64,000 nucleotides of DNA from Megascapheus bottae (lineage: Eukaryota; Chordata; Mammalia; Rodentia; Geomyidae). The stretch is from positions 1,674,001 to 1,738,000 of the forward strand of contig JANJXV010000193.1 in the NCBI GenBank assembly GCA_024803745.1, read 5' to 3'. The position numbers were made by a program, and so were the translations under genes. The notes below the pieces were generated by a model that was not told the DNA's origin, ran no database searches, and was given only the letters and a program-made list of their open reading frames with translations. Below are positions 46,697-58,293 of the stretch, one piece after another; the stretch's first letter is position 1, and each line of letters opens with the position of its first letter.

Positions 46697-46883
46697 TTTG
46701 CTAGTCCTGGGACTTGACCTCAGAGCCTGACCATTGTTCTTAGGCTTTCTTTAGGCTATAGCTGTCCCACCAAGCCACAGCACCACTTCCAGAGTTTTCT
46801 ATGTATATGGTACTGCAGAATCAAACCGGACTCTTTTTGTGTGGTAGCCAAGCACTCTACAAATAGATGAAAGACCCAGGCCA
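46697..46883 (-). mobile_element. ID-like SINE B homologue, with target-site duplication
   Basis: The same insertion as SINE B of the array. Its flanks still read 'tcttgcacattttc' (46683-46696) and 'tcttgcacatatttttc' (46884-46900), a target-site duplication that is only partly readable in the array copies. Confidence 0.88.
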
Positions 46884-47111
46884 TCTTGCACATATTTTTC
46901 ACTTCAATCTACTAGGATGTTGTTAGGTTTCTGTATCGTAATCTATTTTTCTTCCTGATGAATATCTGTGCTGTCATCTGTAAAAATGCAAGTGGGAAAA
47001 TCACAGAAGCATTGGTGACATAAAAAGTCTTACACACATAGATAAATGTTCATTCTTTGTAGGAGAAAGGATATTTTGATATGATGATGATGACTATTTA
47101 TAATACTTAAT

Positions 47112-47328
47112 CGGGGTTTAGAGTTTGGCCCAGTGGTAGAGTGCTTGCCTAGCATCCATGAAGATCTAGGTTTGAGTCCTTAATATCACACAGATATAAA
47201 AATCCATATGGCAATGTGGCTCAAGTGGCAGAGGGCTAGACTTGGGAAAAGCCAAGAGCAGTGCTCAGGCCCTGAGTTCAAGCCCCAGGAATGGCAGAAA
47301 AAAACAAAAGAAAAGAAAAGAAAAGAAA
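47112..47328 (+). mobile_element. ID-like SINE A homologue
   Basis: A-box 'tttggcccagtggtagag', B-box-like 'aggtttgagtcc', 'caatgtggctcaagtggcag', and an A-rich tail of aaaag units. It is better preserved than the copies in the array. Confidence 0.9.
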
Positions 47329-47559
47329 TGTGCTTTTTACAAGTTATTCACTCACAGCATTTGCCTCTGAATTCTTCGCTTCTGCATCTTGTGACTTATC
47401 CCTTTCCCTCAATGTAGACAAGAAAAACAGATTTTATTACTTGCTATCCTGTTGTCCAATCTTTGGATATTAATTCAAAATACAATATTGCCTGAAATAT
47501 TGTGTGTGTGCATGTGTGTGTATCTGCCAATGTGTGCATGCACACATGTGTACAGGGTT

Positions 47560-47765
47560 TAGGGCTTACTCATAGGCCTGTGTGATAACCCTCAGCATCT
47601 TTTCCTCAAAGGTATTGGTCTTTCACTTCTAGCTTATTATAGCTAATTGGAGTTGAGAGATTCACTCAATTTCTTGCCCTGTGCATTGGAACCCAGTGCT
47701 GGGTTCTCATATTGTTAATTGTAGCTATAGAGAATGCTGAGGTCAGGGGATCCTCGTTAGAATCC
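47560..47765 (-). mobile_element. Degraded composite SINE
   Basis: 'agctaattggagttgagaga' and 'ccctgtgcattggaacccag' resemble the middle of the family; the rest is poorly preserved. Confidence 0.5.
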
Positions 47766-47774
47766 AGCCCCTGA

Positions 47775-47938
47775 AAGAAAGTCACTGATAGAAATCTTTA
47801 TCTTCAGTTAAGCACGAATAAATAAGGCAAAAGTGGAACTGTGGCTCAGTTCCTCTTGTACCAGCCATGAGAAAATTAGTAATTGGCAGCACCTGGTCCC
47901 TGAGAGAAATCCTTAGCACTGGTTCAAAAAAAGAAAGA
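47775..47938 (+). mobile_element. Degraded composite SINE
   Basis: 'gcaaaagtggaactgtggct' and an A-rich tail after 'cactggttc' fit the ID-like module. Confidence 0.55.
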
Positions 47939-48379
47939 AAATAATGAAAAAATTAAAACTTGCTGAGGAATCCATAAGGATAAACGTGCCTGTGAATAAT
48001 CTTGTCATTTCAGATTCCCTCAAGAGCTTATGACTCTCTATATTTTTTTCAAGTTTTTTTAAAGATATTTACATATTTTCTATCTTTCTTAAACAGAGAT
48101 AGCCATCCACAAAACACAAACACAAACTCTCACACAGTATACCACCCACCCATAAGTGTCTGGCTATGTATATATGTATAGTCATATGTATTGATCTGTC
48201 TCTCTATACTAATATATAAATGCATAAACATATGTATTTAGACAAACAGGAAACATACATAGATAGGTCTCAGGCATTTCCAGATTTTGTGCAAGTCTTC
48301 TGAGTGCAACTTACCATTGTATTGTTTTCCAAGATAGAGTCCCTCTAACTTTTGGCCAGCTTCTTGTCCTTTGATACTT
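47939..48379. other. AT-rich unique DNA
   Basis: No gene or clear repeat apart from short A/T-rich runs. Confidence 0.5.
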
Positions 48380-48575
48380 ATTTCTGCCAGTCCTGGGTTT
48401 TGAACGCTAGGCGTGGATGCTGTCACTGAGCTTGAGCTTCTTGCATTCAGTAGTTTATTGCAGATAAGAGTCTCATGGAGTTTCTGTCCTGGGCTGGCTT
48501 TGAATTGTGACCCTCAGATCTCAAACTCCTGAGTAGCTAGGATGACAGTCTTGAGCTACCAGTACCTGGTTCCTT
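48380..48575 (-). mobile_element. Composite SINE
   Basis: 'tgccagtcctgggttttgaa', 'gataagagtctcatggagtt' and 'cctgagtagctaggatgaca' in complement. Confidence 0.85.
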
Positions 48576-50369
48576 TGCCTCTTTTACCCTTTTTTTGGCC
48601 CCACCACAGCCATGGTATCTACCTTCCTATGTTCTCTCCACCTGCCCCCAGACAGGGGTCTGACAGATGCTTTCCACCCACTTATTCATGTCCTCTTCTG
48701 TATTGGCTGACAGCTAAGACATGCACTCACTTGTCTGGATGCCAAACACAAAGCCATGTGATTGTTTCTCAGTCTGGAACATCCTATCAGATTTATAGCA
48801 CCACAGAGGGTCAGGTTGATGCTCCTCCAGGGCTTCTTAAATTGTTCTCATATTAATCCACAACACGTTTGTCATCACTTGTCCAGCTAATTCATGGACT
48901 AAAGCAGCATTCCCTCCAAACTTAGATCCCAATACCATGAGGACACTCAAGGGTGCATTAGGAGTGTGACCTGCAGGTGGATGTGAGCCTGTCTAAGTTG
49001 GAGGGGATTTCTCCACCACAGGAAATGGAATACAAATTTAGAATCTGCTTTCATGAGGTGACAATCTCTGGCAGATGTTCTTATCAAATGTGGCACTGCC
49101 TACTTCCACCTTAAAACATGGGTTGATGACCCAGCATAACAGTGAATGTATTCACCCCGGCCCAACACATAGGCTGGGACCCTGAACTTTCAGGTAGCAT
49201 TTGGCTTTGAAGGTCATGAGATCTTAGTCTACAAATGATGAGCCCCCTCCCGTGAGGCATAGCAAACGGAGCCAAAGTGCAACCCAGTTAAGCACCAGAT
49301 CAAGCTTCCCTTCTTCAGTAGGGTATGGTTTGAAAACTGTGCATAGCTTCTGTTTGAAGCCAGTCCAGAAAGGAAAGTCCATGAAACTCTCATTTCCAGT
49401 TAACTGCCAAGAAAAAGCCAAAGATAGAGATGAAGCTCAAGAGAGCTAGAGAGCCATCTGAAAAGAATGGTTACACCCTGCAACATCCTCATTATCTGAT
49501 CTTGAAAACATCTCTGCGTGCATCCCAGCATGCAGCCAGCATCTGGGGGTGACAGTGACCCCTGCGCCCATTGGCAATCTGCACTGTCTCTGACATCTGT
49601 AATGTGAACCTCATTCTGTTGGGTTTGTGAAGCGGTGTCAACCCTGCAGAAGGAACCAACTGTGCCCTAACTCCCACTGTCCCCTGGGGCCCCTAGCATT
49701 CCCCCATCTGCACCCCTCCTGTGGCTTCTGATCCTAGGGAGCCCTCCTGCCCTGTCCAACACTCACATGAAGTGCATATTTCTTCTCCTGGGGCAACTTC
49801 TCCACAGAGAGTACATGACATGCCGACTCTCCAGGCACGGGGAGATCCTGTCAAAGTAGCAAATCAGTGATAAGGACATAAAGTGATGAATAGAATTTTA
49901 GATCCTGATGGTAGACAGTCTGCAAAATCCAAGGGAGAATGGAATTGGAGGGGACCGGGGATCAGGATGTGGGCATGGAGCTTCCCTGCCCAGGGGGTGG
50001 GGGAAGTCACAGGCTGGGGGATGCACAGGATGATCCATGGGCCCTGTGCAGCTACGGGGTCACATCCTTCTGCATCTCAGCCTTTGGCTTTGAGCTCTGT
50101 GATAGTCAAGATGTGCACAGTCTGTACTCTGGCTGGCAGAAGAAAGGACCCTGGGAAGACAATTGTAGACCATTTGTGAATGTAGGAAGGGGTAGGCTGG
50201 AAACCCAGTCCAAGAGGAGCTAAAACTGGAGTCGAGGGGTGTGCAAGGAGTGGGTGTGAGGGTTGTGGGCAGTCACAGTCACGGCAGAGGTGGCTCTGTC
50301 TGTGGGGTGAGTGCCTCCCTGCAGGCACAGTACTGGACATATCAGAGATCCACATGAAAAGGAAAATCT
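48576..50369. other. Unique, more GC-rich DNA without a supported gene
   Basis: About 1.8 kb almost free of SINEs and with higher GC than its surroundings. Frames of 60-104 codons exist on both strands (for example 48542-48856 and 49939-50223), but none has recognisable motifs, and splice-flanked exons could not be argued. Confidence 0.45.
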
Positions 50370-50473
50370 GGAAAAGGCACTATGGTTCAAATGGTAGAGC
50401 ATCAACCTTGAGCAAAAGAGCTCAGGGACAGTACCCAGGACCTGAGTTCAAGCCTCATGACTGTAAAAGAAAA
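50370..50473 (+). mobile_element. ID-like SINE, 3' part
   Basis: 'gcactatggttcaaatggta', 'gagctcagggacagtaccca' and 'gacctgagttcaagcctcat' with an A-rich tail. Confidence 0.8.
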
Positions 50474-51706
50474 AGAACCAGGACTATGAGAGGGAACCTG
50501 GTACTCTCTTGGTCTAATCAGACACAAGAAGAGGCCGGGATAGGCTGTGGAAAAACACAGAGAACATCTTCCCCCAGCTCATCCTGTCCTGCATGCAGGG
50601 ACAGCCATGCAACTAGGGCTACGGTGAGATCATCTTCACCCCTGTGCTGCCATCTGAATTGTAGGCCTCTGTCCTGCATGGGGTGTCCTGATGGCTGAGC
50701 AGGTGCCCTAACCCTAGGTGGAGAGCAGCCACTGACTGTGGTAGCTAAGGAGAGATCTGTTCCATAGCTATCAGGCCACCCAGCATGGGAGCCATAACCA
50801 CCCCTCACCCAGGTAGAGGCCAATGGTTCTCCAGGTGCTACTAACATTGCCCCACCCCTAGCTCTGGGTACACGTGACATTCCCTCCACAAGGAGCAGGA
50901 CTAAGTGAAGGATCAGGAAGCTGCCTATGGGCTTCAGATGATGGCCAGGCTGGCACTACAGTTGTCCTCAATCTGTCACCATCTTCCCCTGCCTCCATCA
51001 TTCCTCCATCATGCCTGTCTACCTCCCACCCATTAACCTTGGAAACCAATGAACTGGGCTCTCATCATTCCTCTCATCTCTTCACGCACCTTGCCATGCG
51101 TCCATCCCTCTGTCACTTCCACCCCACACACATCCCACCACCAGCCACCCTGTAGCTTATGAGGATCACAGAAGAAGCTCTTGGTGAAGGGCTTGTGACC
51201 ACAAAACAATTACTATCACCCGCTCCGGCCTGATCCACCACAGAATAAGAACAGCCAAGCAAGCACACACTACAGCAGAGTTGCTCTGCTGCCACTCTGA
51301 TTTCTTCATGGCCAGGACTTGGCTCTCCTCAGCCTCTCAGCTCAGTAACCAGAACATTGTGCTTTCACAGAGCCATGGCTTCCAGTCTCCATGGACACAA
51401 TGACATCAAGGTGATGCCAACTTCCCCATCTCTATATACTTCTAACTATGGGATGGGAGCTGAGGTTCTCTTCTGTGACTCCATCCGCTAAGAGGCTCAT
51501 GCAGATTTCTATCCTTTGCTCATCATGGTGACTCTTTGGTTAACAAGTCACTGCTGGGCTTCCAGTTCACCACATATAGAACCCATACTCCAACACTTTT
51601 CTTAGAAGGACTGATGACTTTTAAATATTCTCTAGTTTTAAATTTCTAGTTCCTTCTCTTTTTCTTTTATATATTTCCCTTCCTCACATACTTCTCTTTT
51701 TTTACC
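50474..51706. other. Unique GC-richer DNA
   Basis: The longest frame, 123 codons on the minus strand at 50518-50889, lacks known motifs. No RNA gene seen. Confidence 0.45.
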
Positions 51707-51928
51707 TTCCTTCTTTCATTCCTGGCCTTGAACTCAAAACCTGGAGCTTTTTCTTAGCTTTTCTTTGGTCAAGGTAGCACTCTAGCTCTTGAGCCACAGC
51801 TCTACTTCAATCTTTGTTCTTGCTCTAAACTGGGAGTATGAGTCTCATGCATTTTTCCCTTTGCTGGGTTGGTTTTAAACCACAATACTAAGATCAGGAT
51901 CCTGAATATGCCTCGGATTACAGGTATT
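51707..51928 (-). mobile_element. Composite SINE, diverged
   Basis: 'cctggccttgaactcaaaac', 'ctagctcttgagccacagct' and 'gcctcggattacaggtatta' in complement. Confidence 0.8.
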
Positions 51929-52868
51929 ATCTAATCAAAACAAATTCCTGATTTCTTTTTTAGACATAATTAGTTCTTTCAGGTGAGCCACCAGCCACTC
52001 ATGCAAGAGCATTGCAGGATCCCAGCATTCATCTTGTCTCCAGTCTTATTCCATCCATCTCACAATGGTCATCTAAAACACCCTGCTGCATGCCTGAAGT
52101 CGCAAGGAACGTTCTCAACGCCATGAGAAGCCCCCTTAAGCTCTGCCTCAGACATGCCCAGCCCCCATCCCACTTCCACATGAGCATTTGTTTAGGAGAA
52201 ATTTCCTGAGTACATCATCATCTTTTCCTCACCATTCAAATTTCATCTTTGGAGTCATTTCTCCCAGACAAAGAGGAACATGATCCATTGTTTGATAGCA
52301 GCTCCAGCTTCATAGTCCCAGCCACCAACACCCCCCATTACCCTGCCAGACACCTGAATTCAAGGACAATGTTTTCACTACCCCTGACTCTTATCAAATG
52401 TTTTAACTTATACAGTGCATTAAAATAATGTTATTAAATGGAATAAACACATGGAATCAAGCTTCAGAATCTTTGCACCTGAACTTTTAGTGAATAACAG
52501 ACACACCAGCATTTCTGTAGCCAACAGAAATCTTAGATTTGAGATTTCATCATCCCTGGTATCCAAGTTTGGATGTGCTAACACTGCCCTTAATTGGGCA
52601 CTTCAATCACACAATCCCACAACAATCAATGTCATTTGACATTCACTGGTAGGTGGTGCTAGGAAAAAGACTGATGTGCCAACTCCATGCTGGCTTGACC
52701 TATGCCATCTTCAAACCTAGAGCAAGTGGGGCTCCTCTCTCCGTGACACCTTTTGTGTACTACCCCAGGAGGACCTTTACCTTGAGACAAAATTATGAAG
52801 CCTATCTCTACCAGCAAAGATTCCAGTGAGATGTGCCTACATGGATAAAGCTAAAATCTCACTAAAGT
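51929..52868. other. Unique DNA with no supported feature
   Basis: About 940 bp with only short frames (up to 65 codons) and no recognisable repeats. Confidence 0.5.
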
Positions 52869-53096
52869 GAGGTTGTTGACAGTGCTGGAGCCTGAACTCA
52901 GGGCCTGGGCACTAAGCATTTGTACTCAAGACTAGCCCTTTACCACTTGAGCCCAAACTCCATTCCCAGCTGTTTTTATTTTTGGTAGTAAGAATCTATC
53001 AGACTTTCCTGTTCTAGGTGACTTGGAACTTCCATACTCAGATCTCAGCCTCCTGACCAGCCTGGATTAAAAGTGTGGATCAGCCATGTGCCACAC
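52869..53096 (-). mobile_element. Composite SINE
   Basis: 'gagcctgaactcagggcctg', 'ctttaccacttgagcccaaa' and 'atctcagcctcctgaccagc' in complement. Confidence 0.85.
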
Positions 53097-53479
53097 CTGA
53101 GGAATTCAGCCAGCACATTTTTTCCGAAAAATTGGAAGAGGAAGATTAGGGCGGGTTGGGCTCATCCTGCCCTGCATATGAAGGAGAGCATCAGCGCCTG
53201 AACTTCATTCCCTGTTGTAGGCTGCTGGAGGAAAAGGAAGCAAATAGGCACAGGCTGGCAGCAGATGCCACAGAACAACTTGTGACCAAGACTCCCAGAG
53301 CAGACCTCAGAATCGATGACAGAGTTGGATCTACCCAGTAACAGAGGCTGTGGTGACACCTGAAACTGCGTGTTTGAGCCTTTGCTGCTAGTAAACAGGG
53401 CCACCTATATCTCAATGAGAAAGGTGAGATTTTGGTGGAGAAGGTGAGATTAAACATTATGTATCATGCAAGAAGACAG
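53097..53479. other. Unique DNA
   Basis: Overlapping frames of 60-88 codons on both strands, none with motifs. Confidence 0.5.
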
Positions 53480-53968
53480 ACTATAAGGGGTCTTTTATTA
53501 TTCCAAGTGAAATTTTGGATTTCCTCTTCTGTTTCTTTAAAGAATGACATTGGGATATTGATGAATATTGCACTGAATTTGTAGATAGTCCTTATCAAGA
53601 TTGCCATTTTTACAATATTACTTCTTCCAAACCAGGAGCATAGGTTTTTGCATTTCCTCAGTTCTGCGTTAATGTCCTTCTCCAGAGTTTATAGTTCCAT
53701 CAAAAAGGTGCTTTACATTCTAAGTTAATTCCTAGGTATTTTATTTTCTTTGATAGCAAAATGAGTTGCTATCCTGATTCTTGCCTCATTCCTTTCATTT
53801 GTTGACATATAGGAAGGCAGTTGACATTGAGGGTTAATTTTATACCCTGCTACCTTACGAAAGGTTTATATCAGCTCAAGCAGCTTTGGAGTAGAGTCTA
53901 TAGGGTTCTTTAAATACAGAATCATGTCATCTGTAAGGAGAGAAAGTTTCAGTTCCTCTTTCCCTTTT
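53480..53968 (-). mobile_element. Inverted 5' segment of a twin-primed L1
   Basis: Minus-strand L1 ORF2 sequence matching copy 1 positions about 3985-4480 ('ggggtcttttattattcca', 'tacagaatcatgtcatctg'). It joins head to head with the plus-strand segment that follows. Confidence 0.88.
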
Positions 53969-54360
53969 CCTCCTCACTCCAGTTAGAATGGCCAAGATCC
54001 AGAAATCTAATAACGTATGCTGGAGGGGATGTGGCCAGGAGGAATCACTACTACACTGCTGGTGGGATTGCAAACTCGTTCAACCACTATGGAAAGCACT
54101 ATGGCAGTATCCCAAAAAGACTAAACATAGAGCTCCCCTGTGATCCAGCAATTTCACTACTTGCCAATCGTCCAGATAGGACACACTAAATTCACTAGAA
54201 CAATAACATTTATCACAGCACTATTTACTATAACAAAGGTATGGAACCAACCCAGATGCCCGTCAGTTGATGGGTAGATCAAATATGTTATTTTTACACA
54301 ATGGAATTCTGTGCTTCTGTCAGAAAGAATGACACAGACGAATTTGTATGGAAATAGAAA
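53969..54360 (+). mobile_element. Sense segment of the same L1 (ORF2 C-terminal region)
   Basis: Plus-strand L1 ORF2 sequence matching the complement of copy 1 positions about 3205-2815 ('cactccagttagaatggcca', 'caaccactatggaaagc', 'aggtatggaaccaacccaga'). About 0.8 kb of L1 between the two segments is missing. The expected 3' UTR and poly(A) tail are absent; a TC repeat follows. Confidence 0.88.
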
Positions 54361-54363
54361 GAC

Positions 54364-54542
54364 TGTAAAGTTTAGAAATTAGTTTCTGTCTCCTTCTCTC
54401 TCTCCTTCTCTATCTCTGTAAAATTTAGAAGTTCCTGTTTCTCTCTCTTTTCTCTCTTTCTCTCTCTCTTTCTGTCTCTCTCTTTCTGTCTGTCTCTGTC
54501 TCTGTCTCTCTCTGTCTCTCTCTGTCTCTCTCTGTCTCTCTC

Positions 54543-54610
<68 letters not shown>

Positions 54611-54612
54611 CA
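54364..54612. repeat. Polypyrimidine repeat, (TC)n/(TCTG)n, with a small duplication
   Basis: Mixed TCTCTG and TTTC units on the left grading into pure TC. The short segment around 54364-54390 is nearly repeated at 54417-54443 ('gtaaagtttagaaatt' and 'gtaaaatttagaagtt'). The Arg/Glu frames across it are artefacts. Confidence 0.95.
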
Positions 54613-54783
54613 ATCCTTAGGCTTGAACTCAGGGCCTGAGCTCCTTTTGCTCAAGGTTAGCACTCTACCATTTGAACCACAGTGCTGCTTCTGGCTTGCT
54701 CTTTTCACGTAGTATTGAGGAATCTAACCCAGGCCTTCATCCTTGATAGGTTAGCACTCTAACACTAAGCCACACAGTCAGCT
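54613..54783 (-). mobile_element. ID-like SINE
   Basis: 'aggcttgaactcagggcctg', 'cactctaccatttgaaccac' and 'ctaacactaagccacacagt' in complement. It abuts the TC repeat. Confidence 0.88.
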
Positions 54784-55029
54784 TTTAGAGGTTCCTGACA
54801 AAGGTTTTCCTACATGCTATTATTTCTTCTGTGAGTGCTCTTAATGCTTGCTGAAGGTTGACTTTGTTTAGAAGACTTACCCTAATGCTCCCATATACAG
54901 AAATTCTATATATAGCTAAATGTTTTTCATTACTCAGAATTTCTCTATTGTGTATGTTCTGAAATGTACTGAAGACTGACTTCTGATTAAAAGTCATTGC
55001 ACATTTGTTCTATTCATTAGTTTTCTTTT

Positions 55030-57012
55030 CTTCTATGGGAATCAGGTTTGTGATGAACACAGAAGTATGCCTTTCAGGTCAAAACCTTCCACATTTGTAA
55101 TATTCATAAGGTTTTTCTCTCCTATGTGCATTTTATACTTAGTCATACGTTCATGATGGATTTTTCATATTCTTATATTCATACGATTTTTATCCTGTGT
55201 CTGTGTGGTATCATGCAAACTCAACTATGAGTTCTTCAAAAAAATTTCCCTTTCATTTTATTCATAGGATTCTATCCTGTGGGTGTTTAGTGATAAATCT
55301 TGACTTGTGCCTTCTGGGGAAAAGACTGAACATTTGCTACATTCATTAAGGGTTTTATCTTCTGTTGGTTCTGTGACACAAGCTGAGTTTTCTTCCACAG
55401 ACTAAAAAGTCTTTCCTATTTATTACATTGCTAAGACTTCTCATATGTGTGAACTCTCTTACGCTTCCTGAAGGGTGAATACTGCACGAAAGACTTTCAG
55501 CTTTGGTTATATTCCTAAGGTTTCTAATATGTGTGAATTCTGTTATGCCTCCTGTAATGTGACTTCCATCTGAAGGTCTTACCACATTTGATGCACTCGT
55601 ACAGTTTCTCTCCTGTGTGTGTTCTCTGATGCAATTTGAGGGAAGACTTCCATTTGAAAGACATTCCACATCGGTTACCTTCATAAGGTTTTTCTCCTGT
55701 TTGAATTGTCATATGCATGTTGAGGTTTGGCTTCTGTGTGAAGGACTTTTCACATATGTTACACTCATAAGGTGTTTCTCCTGAGTATATTCTCTGATGA
55801 ACATGGAGTTTTACCTTCCATTTGAAAGACTTTCCGCATTCACTACATGCATATGTTTTCTCTCCTGTGTGTGTTCTATTATGCCCATCAAGATATGACT
55901 TCCACTTGAAGGTCTTTCCACATTTGTTGCACACATAAGGTTTCTCTCCTGTGTGTGTTCTTTGATGCAATTTGAGGGAAGATTTCTGTCTGAAAGACTT
56001 TACACATTGGTTACATTCATAAGGTTTCACTCCTGTGTGTATTCTCTGATGAACACGAAGTTTTCCCTTCCCTTGGAAAGACTTTCCACATTCATTACAC
56101 TTATAAGATTTCTCTCCTGTGTGTGTTATTTGATGAACCCGAAGGTGTATCTTCTGGGTGAAAGACTTTTCACATTTGTTACATTCATAAGGTTTCTCTT
56201 CTGTGTGTCTTCTCTGGTGCAAAGTGAGGTATGATTTCAGTCTAAAAGTCTTCCCACATTTATCCCATTCATAAGATTTCTCTTCTGTGTGAGATCTCTG
56301 ATGTGTGCTGAGAGCTGAATTCTGGGCAGAAATTTTATTACGTTCCTCATATTCATAAGGTTTGTCTTCTCTTGGAGATCGAGGTTGGAGCGTCAGGTCT
56401 GACTTCTCAGAAATTAATTTTCACACTTGATGTACGCATCACATATCTCAGGATATTTGCTCTGAGGTATTGTAAGGCATATTTCATTACTGAAAGATTT
56501 CTTACATTCACTACATGTATGAATAGTCTCTCCTGTGTACATTTTCAGATGTGTAGTGATGGTCGGTGTTAAGTACAATATTTTTCATCACACAGTAAAT
56601 TTAGCAGTTTTCCTCCCTCCCTGAAGAATTTCTTGGGCAGGGAGAACAGAATTATGATACTGCAGATCTTTTGGACTGTCACAATCATGAATAAAATGCT
56701 CTGAATATCCGATGGATTTTTTAAGAACAGGAGACATATGAGATCTATATGCAGCATGCATCTCATCAGGCTTAGGAGACAGAAGCATGTTCTGACACTT
56801 AATGAACTCCTCAGTCCTCACCCCTAAGTTGTTACCGTTATTACTAATCAGCTCTGGATTATGTGTAGAGCTCAAATTTAAAGTTGTTGCTAATCTCACG
56901 TTTTCCTCCACTTCGATACTACTTGCAACTGCTACTTCACAAAGACATTCATGTGGACTTTCCTGGCAGGTCTTGAACACATTTTCCATTACCTGGACAT
57001 CTAAAATGAGTC
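55030..57012 (-). pseudogene. Last exon of the KRAB zinc-finger gene: linker plus C2H2 fingers
   Basis: The exon opens in phase with KRAB-B ('GLILDVQVMENVFKTCQESP') and stays open for about 141 codons to TGA TGA at 56585-56590. A finger relic follows in the same frame ('HTCSECKKSFSNE'). The main finger block (56420-55524) is in another frame. It has about nine finger units: fingers 2-5 and 9 keep Cys2-His2; finger 1 lost a Cys (Trp instead); fingers 6 and 7 lost the last His (Tyr and Gln); finger 8 lost a Cys (Gly). TGEKPY linkers are well kept. It ends at TAA (55524), and decayed fingers continue to about 55030 in mixed frames. Confidence 0.9.
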
Positions 57013-57436
57013 CTAGAAAAAAAGACACAAACATACATGAGATACAAATATTCCTTACTGTAAAGGTAATGACTTTACTTTCCCATCCTAAGTGTTAGAT
57101 ATTTTAAAATATAAAAGTGGAAATTGATTTGTGAGAAATATATGCTTTTCTCCCTAACCTATTAAGAAAATGATATTTTACAATGACCAATAATGTTTTT
57201 CTGTGTTTTAGTTCTCTTTTTATATCACAGGAAATATTTATTGAAATTACCCATCTATGTATTGCTACAGTTTTAAGTTGAGTACTACCTATAATATACC
57301 TGCAGCTGTTTTTTTGCAAATACTGTTTTGTTTATACATTGAGGAATAGCTGCCTTTCTTTTATTTTTGAGAAATAATCTAAATACTGTGCTGTTTTGCA
57401 TCTTTTTAAAACTTTCTTTTCTTTTCTTTTCTTTTT
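57013..57436. other. Intron sequence of the zinc-finger gene
   Basis: AT-rich. The polypyrimidine tract and AG acceptor for the last exon lie at its left end (57013-57025 in complement). No other feature. Confidence 0.6.
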
Positions 57437-57582
57437 TTTGTAGTTCATAGGCCTCGGCCCTGTCCCTGAACACTTCAGCAGAAGACTATAACCCCTATCC
57501 TTCAGCTACAGCCCCACTTCCTGTTTTCTAGAGTTAACTACAGATAAGAGTCTCAGGTCCTGAGTAGCAGATAGGATTACCT
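57437..57582 (-). mobile_element. SINE fragment in the intron
   Basis: 'cagctacagccccacttcct', 'gagttaactacagataagag' and 'gtcctgagtagcagatagga' in complement; internally deleted. Confidence 0.7.
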
Positions 57583-57930
57583 TACCCAGTTTCAATGCTG
57601 TTTGCTTATTAACCATTAAGTGAGGAACACGAATTTTTTCTAGATTCAGCGGCCACAAGTTTGGTTTATATGTCTGTTTGCCTTTGATCCAAGCAAGGAC
57701 GATTCTTGAGAGTAAGGACTTACACCTATATCCCTTCAGTTACAACTTCTCACTAAAGTCTCAATTTAGGTATTTGTGGGAATTTTGAAATTTGTTTCTT
57801 TCCATTTGAAGTCTTATAAAAATTCCTTTTCTAACACTCCTGTCCCTCAGAACCATGGAAGACCAGAAAATCCCCAGCTCATTGTCTAGTTAATTTTCTT
57901 ATGTTGATTGAAACTTTGTTGTTTTTCTTT
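57583..57930. other. Intron sequence without a supported feature
   Basis: No gene, RNA gene or clear repeat seen. Confidence 0.5.
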
Positions 57931-58112
57931 TCCTTCCATTCCTGGGTTTAAACTTAAGACCTAACCACTGTCCTTGGGTTTTCTCAAGACTAGAACCCTA
58001 CCAATGAAGTCATTACTTCTGGCTTTTTCTATGTATGTTGTAATAAGGAATCAAACCTGTGTCTTTGTGCATGCTAGGCAAGTACTCTACCACTAGGCTC
58101 AATTTCTGGTGG
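57931..58112 (-). mobile_element. ID-like SINE
   Basis: 'cctgggtttaaacttaagac', 'gttttctcaagactagaacc' and 'gcatgctaggcaagtactct' in complement. Confidence 0.85.
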
Positions 58113-58239
58113 AAAGGTCTGGTTCTGAATACCAGTCTCTTCCTACCAGCATAAAGATATTGTCCTTATCAGAGAATAATGCCCTGACTTATTCCTTGTT
58201 TGCTCAATCATTTATAGTCTTAGTTTTAAAGAAATGAAA

Positions 58240-58241
<2 letters not shown>

Positions 58242-58293
<52 letters not shown>
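58242..58293. repeat. (CTTT)n microsatellite
   Basis: About 13 CTTT units directly before a SINE in complement orientation; it probably grew from that SINE's A-rich tail. Confidence 0.97.

Larger units (their letters stand above)
46071..47430 (-). repeat. Diverged inverted single copy of the array spacer (likely source locus)
   Basis: Reads as the reverse complement of the array spacers over their whole 1.36 kb. 46071 matches the spacer's L1-3' side ('gaaggttgtagtttgtgg') and 47430 matches its L1-5' side ('agacaagaaaaacag'). Both SINEs sit at the same relative places. Neither side has L1 sequence. Many substitutions and small indels separate it from the array, more than separate the array copies from each other. 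Confidence 0.9.

Noticed and set aside
50518..50889. 123-codon minus-strand frame in the GC-rich island
   Set aside because: Composition looks random, there are no motifs, and open frames of this length are expected more often in GC-rich DNA.
54379..54708. 109-codon Arg/Glu-rich open frame (and its neighbour at 54425-54613)
   Set aside because: A translation of the reverse strand of the TC repeat plus a SINE; not a real charged protein.
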